DNA from: Temnopleurus reevesii | Taxonomy: Eukaryota; Echinodermata; Echinoidea; Temnopleuroida; Temnopleuridae | Assembly: GCA_036244855.1 (NCBI GenBank) | Contig: BQKZ01000303.1 | Coordinates: 139,556-203,555 of the forward strand | Direction: 5' to 3' | Length of the DNA stretch: 64,000 bases | Shown here: piece after piece, positions 1 through 10,400 of the stretch | Position numbering within the stretch: position 1 is the stretch's first letter | How the letters are laid out: every line of letters begins with the position of its first letter | Notes under the pieces: generated by a model | The model's input: the letters and a program-made list of their open reading frames with translations, nothing else | The model's database searches: none | Told to the model about the DNA's origin: nothing | Translations under genes and position numbers: made by a program

Positions 1-410
1 TCCACAGTGTAGAGGGAATTTTGAAATAACAAATTTGTGTGTTGTGAGGAGGCCTGGGCCTGTGTGGTAAATAATAACAATGATCATGAAATCAATTTTT
101 ATTAATCCCTATAGGGGTTCTGTGTACCAGTACACCAATCAAAATTTGTACACAAAATTAAACACCAACAGCTCTGAGCTGAGCTCAGCTCAGCTAAACA
201 AACAACATTCGTCAAATATCAAACGCCACCAACGAAAACTACTTCACTAAAATTAGACGTGAGCAATACTACCTACTCGTTTTTGTTTCATTTCACGTTC
301 GCTATCTATTAATGATTTCAAATATGATTGAGTTTCAAATAAACATTAACACCAGATACTGTATGATGGGAAGTCTAAAGTCAGCGCACCTAAACTTACA
401 GCTTGAAAAA

Positions 411-885
411 AGCATGAAGTCACTGGGTGACTTCAAGTACGGTGTTCGGTGTTGGTGTTGGTGTTGAGAGAGCAAAACGGTCCGTAAACCGAGCTCAAAC
501 ACAGTTGGTCAGTTTACAGAAGTGATACAGAAACGACCGGAAATACATCAGAATCTTGCAAGGTCTACCCCAAACACTGACAGACTTCAAGTTTGGTGTT
601 GAGGCTGGTGTTGGTTTTGCTGCAANAGCATGAAGTCACTGGGTGACTTCAAGTACGGTGTTCGGTGTTGGTGTTGGTGTTGAGAGAGCAAAACGGTCCG
701 TAAACCGAGCTCAAACACTGTTGGTCAGTTTACAGAAGTGATACAGAAACGACCGGAAATACATCAGAATCTTGCAAGGTCTACCCCAAACACTGACAGA
801 CTTCAAGTTTGGTGTTGAGGCTGGTGTTGGTTTTGCTGCAACACCAATACCAGCGTTCAACACCGTACTTGAAGTCACCCAATGA
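411..885. mobile_element. Foldback (inverted-repeat) element, partly duplicated by assembly
   Basis: The left arm starts near 424 with TGGGTGACTTCAAGTACGGT. The right arm, ending near 882, is its reverse complement; the first 23 bases match exactly and the rest is a variable GGTGTT-type array. An internal half-arm (CAGACTTCAAGTTTGGTGTT) lies before each GCTGCAA. The stretch 411-625 recurs as 627-841 around a single N, so the real element is probably about 260 bp. No coding capacity is seen. Confidence 0.7.
626..626. other. Single-N assembly join
   Basis: One N separates two 215-base copies (411-625 and 627-841) that differ at one base (503 A versus 719 T). This is typical of overlapping contig ends that were placed side by side and not merged. 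Confidence 0.8.
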
Positions 886-2460
886 ATATCCGATTAAATT
901 TTAATCTGATGTCATCACAAATATCCTAAAGAGAGTGTGTGACTCTGTGAAAAATATCTCAGCAACATCTGACCAGGAACAATGTCATTTTCGATGAACA
1001 ATCCTCTCATATTTGATGTTCAAAATATTTGGTATCTTCCTCTGCATCCCATTCACTTTACACGCAAATGGTGAAGTATTCATTTTTACTGAGCGCGTGA
1101 GTTAAATCTCATATGTCAATGGAGCGCATATGAGCAACTCGACGCAAAATCACCATAACATAAGCGCATGAATACTAACGTTACTTACTAAGGTCAAGTA
1201 AAAAAAAATGTTCACGTCCCCGCCCACATCAAATTTTGACGCTGCAGCATTTCTTAAATAATTTTTTATTTCTAAGAAAGTGTTCTTTTACAATTTTAGC
1301 ACCCAAATCAACGAAAATGTTTGGGGAAATGAAACACATTCATTGTTAATATTCGTAGCTGGATTTTTCTTTTAAAAGATTTAGGGTATAGTATAAATTC
1401 CTTTCATTTCGTGTTCGATTGTTCGGACAGTGAAACTCAATCACTACTCTTCGACATTAGGTCGTTCATAGCAGAGGTCGTTCATAGCAGAGCTCCCCTG
1501 AAGTCTGAACAAGCGGACATATTGAATCGACCCGCCCGGCCCGGAGTACCAGGCCCAGGCCAGGGGCAGGGGATGCGTACCTAGCCAGTTGTCTCTCCTT
1601 CTTTACTGTCTTAGAATTTATTAAAGCAGAAACAGTAGGGCCATACCTGATCCTCATTGATTCCCCACCACGCCCACAAATTTAATCTCTTCACTGTGCA
1701 CATGCAGTTCTCGCAACCACAACCAAAATCGAATGAATCAATGCATATCGGTCAGCTGAAACACACAAACCATACACCGTTCCCTTTGAATAGGACTCCA
1801 TTCAGCGATTAGCCGCAAGGCAGACTACAAATCCCATAGTAGGCTCAGCCTCCAAGCGCAAATACAGACCATCTTACTCTTGTATTGAAATAAAGCAATA
1901 CAATTACCCAGAAAATACATACCTATAACATTTGTAGTCTATCAATTGGATCAGATCGGGTAAATTATCAATTAAAAGATGAATAATCACAGAAATCTAT
2001 AACGAATTTCAGCCGATCGGAGACAGATCCCCATCGCTCGATGTAGGATGACGTCACATTCAGCTCATCCACAGAAATATGATCCAGAGCTTGTTGACGT
2101 ACAACCTTTACCCCCTTATTTCGAAATATTCTTACTCTAGTTCATACTTTCACTTCAATTGTTTGTGGATGGATCTTAGAGAAATAATAATACCATGTAT
2201 TTGAAATTTAATATATTTCCAAAGGATAGGAAAACACAAAAGGGCTCGATTTTATAATGGAACAATTAAAAAATCAAGTGGGTTTTTTTATAATCCTTTT
2301 CATATATGGTTGGTTTTAAGACCAAAGGCATCAGCAAGAGGCCAGATTTTTTGCTTAAGATAGGTACCGGTATCTCCCTTTTGCGAGAGTTGTAAAAATT
2401 GTGCCACATTCCTGGCCCTTGTAGAAACCCTTTTTTTTGGATCAATCTAAGTGTCTGCAT
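886..2460. other. Gene-free stretch
   Basis: No supported gene. The stretch is AT-rich with one GC-richer patch at about 1500-1580. A 17-base motif containing GGTCGTTCATAGCAGAG is tandemly doubled near 1459-1492. Open frames are short and unlike known families. Confidence 0.5.
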
Positions 2461-2539
2461 TGTAACTTATGTGTTCCTGCACCGTAATATTACGAACATC
2501 ATTGTTTAATATCATCATTATTATTATCATTTTCATCTG

Positions 2540-3170
2540 CCTTGTTTTTTTTTTTTTGTTTTTTTTATTTATGCTTGTTTTCTTTTCTTTTCTTTTCTTT
2601 TTTTTTCCTCTCTGTTTATCTCCTTCCTTCAAGATTCATGCAACACACTTCTTCTCCCCAACCCCCCCCCCTCCTTTTTTTCTTTTTATATGGCCTATGC
2701 TACCTATTTATTCTGGTTTGTTCCTTCCCCTTTCCGTTCTTCCACAATATATCTGCTTCATTCAACTTGTTATTTTTCTCTCCCTCTCCCATCTCTTCTT
2801 CTCTCTAACCAATATCTCTCGTCATGAGCTATATCATTTTGGAACATGGCCGTATGATCGCCCATAATTCTTGGCCCCATCTGTATTCCTCCCACCCTGT
2901 ATTTTGTCGCCTCATATCAATCTTTACCCCTCTTCCTCTCTAACATATAAGAATCCAAAATTTCCTGTTTTCCTGCCTCCCTTCCATTCCTACCTTTCTC
3001 TCTCTCTCTCTCTCTCTCTCCCACCCACCCCCCTCTTTTTCATGCTCTTACTCCCCCCACTCTCCCCCACCCTTTTCTTTTCACTCTCTCTCTATCTCTC
3101 TCTCTCTCTCTCTCTCTCCCTCTCTCTCTCTCCCTCTCTTTGACTCTCTCTCTCTCTCCATCTCTCCCAT
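2540..3170 (+). repeat. Long pyrimidine-rich tract with CT microsatellites
   Basis: The plus strand is nearly all T and C for about 630 bases, first T-rich, then C-rich, then (CT)n at about 2998-3020 and 3083-3158. The three open frames here are low-complexity translations and are not genes. Confidence 0.9.
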
Positions 3171-5618
3171 TAAGAAGTATCCATTATTGAGAACAAAAGA
3201 ATTTAGGAAAATTGTAAGCAAAATTAATTTTCAATAATATTATTAAAACATTTATATAGCACTGTGAATTACAAAATTTTCAAGGTATATTGTACTCACT
3301 ACCAGGCTAAACAAGTAGCTAGTTATTATGCTTACAACATTCATATGTTTTCTTTTCCTACAGGTATCCAAGGACCTTACTTGGGTATGGTACATGAAAT
3401 GTGGATGAATTTCTCACTGATAGATATAAGCATTCTCAGAGAGATATGTAACGTCAATCATCTAAGGCATCAGTAAGGATCACTTCAACATGACTTTTCC
3501 TGGGAGGGGAGGGACGCAGAACTGCATACACATATAATAATTCTGATGCATATACCGAAGGTAAATGTTATTGTATACAAAATAGTATACTCTACTTGCT
3601 CGAATTATGCACTATTACCTCACACAGGTTATTAAACCATGCCTATCAGAAAGGGAAATTAGCCCTATACATAAACGCACTGTCAGTGGATGGAGAAAAA
3701 TACAATGAACTATCAGTAGAGAAAATCGGACAATCCATTCAAAAGTTATGAATTTTCAGTTTTGATATACACCCCTCATGAGCTCCATGAATTCACAACC
3801 TACTGGCACAAAATGGCTGTCAATATGGAGAACTCTTCGTTGACATTGTACACAGAATTTTGTGACAATGTATAATAAAATCTTTAACATGACCATTCCT
3901 GATTAAACAAGTTATGCCACAATGATTTCCCAAACCAGAGTGAAAAGAGACCTAATGAATTGGAAGAACAGATGCCTGAAATTTATTTTTCAATATCAGG
4001 AATCTCATTTCATTAGACATTTCATATGAGAAGTTTGCAGAGTATAACAATAGATGTGCAAGTGTGGAGTGTTTGTTGAAGCATTGTCTTTGGTTTATAA
4101 AGTCTTGTTCCATCTAAGATGATAATACACACTAAATACAAACCATGAGAACATAAATATTACTTGTTAAAACAAACAAGAGACAGTTTCATTGTTAATA
4201 TACAGTGAACTCATTACAAAGAAAACTGAAATGCTCATTATATTAAGTTGATTTTCCTGCACCCATCTCTTTGGATTATTTTGTTATAAAATGTGATGTA
4301 ATTCATTTTAGTACATCTCCAAAGTCACAAGTAGAACAGCTTAAATCCTTCATTAAATAGAAACCACGAAGGAAATCACGAATATAAACGTATTGTACAC
4401 CTACGAAAAGCTGATTACTTTGGATATCTTTTATGTCCTGTAAAGCTATCCAAAATACTATGACGGCAAACGCTCTTGAAAGCAAGGTGCAAGTGCATTG
4501 TTGTCGTAAATCAAATGTTATGCTTGCACATTCTTTCCTTTGTTTTTATTTTTTTGCATTTCTTATGCATTTTATATCTGAGAAAATAATTGCCACAGTC
4601 CAGCAGTCGTGTTGTTATTGTGACATTTCATTTATTGGGCATTTCTATTTACTGAATTTTACAGCCTTTCAAGCAGTACTTTGTGGATGCATAGCTCTAT
4701 TATGTACACAAAAGAAAATTCCTTCCTCTTATTATGCTGAGAAATGTTGAACAGGAATACACTGAATCAATCCGGAAAATACTTTGTTTTGTGTGCATAT
4801 AACCATTTCAAAGACTTCTTTGGAAATTGTTTCGTTCGTCCATTTTTTCCCCATTCTGCTCGAAATGTTTTCCCTTTTTTGATGTTACAATACAAATCAC
4901 ATTCGCATTTCGTTCGTCAAACCCACACGTTCCAGGCTTGATGATGCCTTCGTGATTCGTCTTTAAATCCATTCTCCAAAGTTGAAACGTTACTAAAATC
5001 CCGTCTGAAGAAAGTCTATTGCCTTTTATATGATGGCTTTGACACTTCCAGCGAGCTCATTGGTAATATCATACCTTGTGGTTATCCCCCAAATTGGGTC
5101 ATCTCCCACAGCCCTGCATTTATTTAACACACCAAGATTGACTTTCCACCATTTCAAAGCATGTGCACAGTGGTTCATTCTGTAAAGTACAGATTTGTCA
5201 TGAAAATGTTAGATAGAAATGTAAATAGAAGTCAACTCAGCTCAGCTTAGCTCAGTCGCTGACTAAAACAAACCCAGTCATTCGCCTGGAGATCATGACA
5301 CAAAGCCTCAACAGTCTTCCACTCAGAGTTCAATCAATTTTTATTACTTTTATCAATACTTTTTATAATTTCATCTTATTTCAATTATTTAGTTCCTTTT
5401 GCATAGCCATTTAATAAGACTGCCATCTTGGTTTCTTCTTCGCATGCACAGTGCTCACCTTGATGCAGTGCCCACTGTAATCTTGCTTCCCGACTGTAAC
5501 AAATGTGTAATCAGATCAGCCGTCCTTGCCAGATTACAAACTTATAGTAACTTTATATTGTTGATCATTTGAGTGATTACACATTATACAATCAAGACTG
5601 TGACACTATCATAAAATA
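3171..5618. other. Gene-free stretch with one old repeat remnant
   Basis: No gene is supported. At 3721-3759 there is a copy of a module (AATCGGACAA then AAGTTATGAAT) also found in the arms of larger inverted-repeat elements at 13.5, 15.7 and 21.3-21.7 kb. The rest is unremarkable AT-rich DNA. An AGCTCAGCT-type palindrome near 5236 also occurs at 171-196. Confidence 0.4.
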
Positions 5619-5793
5619 CAGTCAAACCCCATAATAGCGAGGTCTTTGGGATCAGAGAAATTATCTCTTTATATCGAAATGTTGTTATATCAGGGCCAAA
5701 ATACAACAAAATAGAAAGAGATGGCAACAGGAAAACTACCTTGTTATAACGAGATCTCGTTATATAAGTGCTCATTCTAACAAGGTTGGACTA
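5619..5793. mobile_element. TA-flanked MITE, copy 1 (pogo/Tigger-like ends)
   Basis: The element begins CAGTCAAACC and ends GGTTGGACTA, with TA on both sides (5617-5618 and 5794-5795). Inside are GTTATAACGAGATCTCG-type repeats. It is 175 bp and has no transposase. Ends of this kind with a TA target site fit the Tc1/mariner superfamily, pogo/Tigger branch. A related copy is at 48365-48557. Confidence 0.75.
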
Positions 5794-6994
5794 TATTAGT
5801 AATATTAACTCGGTACAGGCACACACAAAAACTGCTGAGACCATGCGAATTGAACAACAACAAAGGCACTTGAGCAGTCAATTTGCAAATTCAAACTCTG
5901 TACACAACTCTCATTTTGGCTTGAATAACCTATAACATCGCACAGATGCCTCCATCCTTAACATCGCATATGGATGCTATTTTTCGTAGAAAATACATAG
6001 TCCATGTATTCATCCTCAATGTCAGGTGTTGAGTCATTTTATTCATCATAATCCAAGTATTCCTTGAACGTTCATGCTTTATGTGTCAATCACAAGACAC
6101 TTGTATGAGATGTTTATACAGTCCAGTGAGTGTAGCAGACAGCATCCATAATGCAGACCAACCATAGCTTGAAGATACAAGCAAAGTCGTCACCCGTTTA
6201 CACAATGTCAGAGCACTATATCTCTTTGTTAGACCATACTGGTCCATACTGGACATAACTTCATTGAGTCGCCAAGCATAAATTACAACCGCTAATGTTG
6301 TGAGGTGCCAATCAGTTCTGTAAATGTTCAAGTGTAGATGATAGGCATACTGTACTGGATTGATAAGTCTTCATGAAGCAAGAAGAAATGGATCACTCTG
6401 TTGTCTGTTATACCTAAAGATGAGGGTAAAAGGAAGAAGGAAAATGAGGAAGTCTAGTCAAGAACATTTCTCCATGCTTTTAAAAATGGTTAAAAAGCAG
6501 AAATAAACAAAGGCATGACAGCATAGTTGATAAAATGTTGGATTTGTTTTCCATACTTTTCATTCAGTTAAAAACAGGAAGATAAATATCGAGAGACATA
6601 CATATATTCTACTATAAAGGAATTAATATTCTTCATTTTTCATTAATGTTTCCAAGAGTTAACAACTCATAACAGGTAAAATCTATTTCTGTAAAAAAAA
6701 AATGATTGTGAAAATTCCCATACAAAAAAAGGCTGAAAAGAGTTAATGTGGCACTGATATTGACATGACATAATGGCACTGCTACACAATCAAAATCAGA
6801 TTTCTATTGGCAATCCCATAAATTGGTCAACCTTTTTGTTCATATGACCTCTCTTTTCTCCTACCTTAATGCAATATATAAACAACGGCAATTAAGCCAT
6901 CACCAAGTAAGTGCATATCAACAGGTTTGCAAATCAGATACTAGTGGAAAGAGATATATCGGGAAGGTCCCCTTAATTAGGGGGCGGGGGGGGG
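5794..6994. other. Gene-free stretch before the gap
   Basis: No gene recognised. The last 13 bases before the gap are nearly all G, which may explain the sequencing failure. The missing HUS1 last exon was looked for here on the minus strand and not found. Confidence 0.4.
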
Positions 6995-7103
6995 NNNNNN
7001 NNNNNNNNNNNNNNNNNNNNNNNNNNNNNNNNNNNNNNNNNNNNNNNNNNNNNNNNNNNNNNNNNNNNNNNNNNNNNNNNNNNNNNNNNNNNNNNNNNNN
7101 NNN
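6995..7103. other. Assembly gap of 109 N
   Basis: The gap directly follows a G-run. It lies about 270 bases downstream of HUS1 coding exon 7 in the direction of transcription, so it could hold the missing last exon. Confidence 0.95.
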
Positions 7104-7374
7104 GGTTCAGACATACACATTTCTGGGATAGCCCCTAGATGCATATTACAGAATATCAAACAAAGTTGATGTCACATGCCGGTCTATTTCACACAAGTAC
7201 TTTAAATTGTGTTTCCCCCATCTTCTTGGCTTGGGACCTGTCTTTTGAACAGGAATCTCTTACTGCATCTCCAGATGATTTATATGCTTTTACGCATTAA
7301 AAATGTATCAAGATTAAAGAGATTGAAAAAATTGAATTTCATTTTCAGCATTGTTTTCACAAGGAAAGACTTAC

Positions 7375-7497
7375 TACAAATGATTTTTGCTGGGTTGAGT
7401 TGTTGGCCAGACAGGAAATGTATAAATTTTCTGATGTCCACTTTAGCTCCAACAAATTCATTTGGATCCTTCTGACTGGACTGGGAATTTGCATCGT
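7375..7497 (-). CDS. HUS1: HUS1 coding exon 7 (last one present)
   Basis: The exon is 123 bases and encodes residues 212-252, including AKVDIRKFIHFLSGQQLNPA. The acceptor is CAATTAG and the donor is GTAAGT. Because a strong donor follows TTTGTA, a further exon must exist. I searched the minus strand below 7375 for the expected Tyr-Phe-Ile-Pro ending and did not find it. Confidence 0.93.
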
Positions 7498-10400
7498 CTA
7501 ATTGAAAGGACAACAAAGAAATAATTGTAACACAGACAAATGATTTAACATCAACACTTTCCTTATTGAATATCTTTTTGAAATACCTTACAAGGTAACA
7601 TGTTAGATTTTCATTGATTGAGCAATGCATCAATTAGCTTTTTGATGTGAACTACATTATCAACAGAGTACATCCTAATCAAAGTCAAACTCACAAAACA
7701 TAATAATTTATAGGTATTATCCAGTCCTATTATTTTGGTATTTAATTGATGTTACTCCCTTGTAAGTTTATGCGAATGAAATATCAGGTTATGACACCAC
7801 CAAACAAAGATGTACTCATACTTTTATTCATATCAGCAAAGATAACAGAGGCTAAGCATGTGCTTATTTCATAAAGCTGTTTGTAGAGGTATGCACAATC
7901 GGTGATAATTTTTTGCCATTAATTGCACCTACGTCGCATGAGAAAGATTCATCATTCATGCACAGAGTCATGCACAAGTCTCTTACAACCAGCCTTATGA
8001 ACAAGTATCTGGTTTGAATTCTTCAATGAGGGCAGCATTCCAGAAATGGCAATGTGATATTTCAATGACTTCAGAGAAAAGTCATCTTTAGCTCATGAAA
8101 AGAGTAATGACTGTATAGATAATACTTCAATATTAAATGTAAAAATCACACCCCTCATCCCCCCCCCCCCCCTCCCCCTAAAAAAAAGTAGAATCTAACC
8201 ATAATTCAAAACAATATAAACCTATAATAATCCACCTGTTTTCATTGCTAATCAATATAAATTAGCAAAAATTACTAAATAAAGTCTTGCGCAATTATCA
8301 ACGAAGGGGGAAATGAGCTTTGCTGCATTGAGCTCTGGTTCAACTTTGAGGTGTCCCAAATAATTTCTCTATGTATTCAAGCTGCAAGAGTGTATTTTCT
8401 AGTGCATTATAACAATTGTAACTCGCCTCTCTTTAGAACAGAATTGTTATTGATTCAATTTCAAATATATTGATAAGGAGATAATTTCTTTACTAACAAA
8501 AAACTGTGAAATTCTCATTTATCTATTAAAGGCAGAAAAAAACATGAGATGGCAACAACTACACCAATAATCCTTGATTTATGTGTAACTTACCCCAATT
8601 AGGATTCTCAAGGTTTCTAAAGTGCGTTGACACAGTGACCTGTTCACTCTGGACTCTCAATCTCATCTCTCCACTCTGGTTAGCAAATAGTTCCTTCATG
8701 ATACAGGGAAGGAACATGGAATTTGTAAAGATTAACATTAATTCTGTTAAGTGATTATATCATTAATGGGGTGTTGTTCAAAATCAACTGCAAATAAACT
8801 GAAACTCCGCACATTGTAACACGCATTTTCATTCACGCAAGGTATGCCCACTTAACAAGACGCGCAAGAAACAATGATTTTGATTGGCACGTTCAGATCA
8901 ACTGCAACTAGAGATCAATTGCAACTTTTGAACAACACCCCTAAGAAACCTCTGATCAAGTATTGAAAAAGTAGATTACTTCTAATAAAAAGGTGAATGG
9001 TATGATCCACTGATATTTCAGATCTGATATGAATATTTCAGCAAAAATGTGATGATCGCACAAATATGACTATGTATGACTAATGTATACTTGTAAAGTA
9101 AAAATTTGTTGTGAAAAGTTCTGATGCTTCTGATAATACATGTATGTTCAACATAAGCTTTTCTAGTGGACGATTACACTATGGTCCTTTAAACCATCAC
9201 AATAATAAAAAATTTAAAAGATAATGAAAACAAAAAAAAAGGAAATTACCAGGAAAGCATATCTCATATATCTTCAAGAAATTGTCAATCTAAGAAATTC
9301 AACAACTGACAAAAACAAATTTATTGAATGAATATTGTGAATTTACCTATTTAACTCCTTCTGCGCCACAAATTTTTGTAACAATTGAAATACAGGAAAT
9401 TTCATGCAACATTTTTAATCTATATTATATGTAGTAATTTAAGAAGATATTCCTGAATGACATTAATATTTATAAGTCTGAATCATTTTGAGAGAGAAGC
9501 AAATAGTATCAGATGTTACTTTATCATGAATAACATTTTAATAAATATTTACATATACTTACAAGGTAGCTACCTAGATTTTTCATTCTTTCTGCAACCG
9601 TTCTGATTACTTTCAAGGGTGGCATGCAGATTGTGGCCTGTGCGAGATAACAGTAATATTGAAATCATTTATTTATTTTTCATTGATTTCAGACATATAC
9701 AAACATTCTCAACAAACTACCGTATTTGGATGTGATTACAATGAGCTTTGTTCTATAAAAGAAATCTGAATTTGTTATAAAGATGTGGGTCAATCCCTAC
9801 ATATAAATTGAGCATGACATGTTGGCTATTAAGATGGGCTTAGTTTCTGTTTTGCGTCACCTGTATACATTTTTTTCAAAAGAGAGAAACAAGTCTGGGA
9901 TTTGAAAGGGATCAAATATTGCTTGGGTGAGCCTCGTACAGCCAGTATCTCATCACTTGATATGATTCACATATCTATCTACATGTACACTTACAAAAAA
10001 AAGTGATTAAGGTAGCATAATAAATGAATGTACTAGTGGCTTACAGCCACCAGTTTTATTTCACTCTTAGTTGGTAGGAAAATTTAAATCAGCATTTTCA
10101 AGGTATGATTTTAATAATCATTTTCCTTATTTCTGTGTCATCATATTTGATGCATTTATTAAATTATGTGTTGTAGTGTCTACAATAGCAATCACAACAA
10201 AATAATGAACCAGAAATGACTGTGGAGTACGTATAAGATACCTTTTATGTCACTGTGTATCCCATGCAAAAGTGTTGATAATTTCTATCACATAAAAGTA
10301 TGTTTATAGGCAATATAATGGATGTTCAAATGTTGTCCATGGAGAGAGGTGCACTGCACTGCACAATGCTATTGCTTTGTTACAAAATCAATTGTTGATA

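Noticed and set aside
171..196. AGCTGAGCTCAGCT palindrome
   Set aside because: It is short, resembles a simple AGCTC repeat and has no partner structure except a worn copy near 5236.
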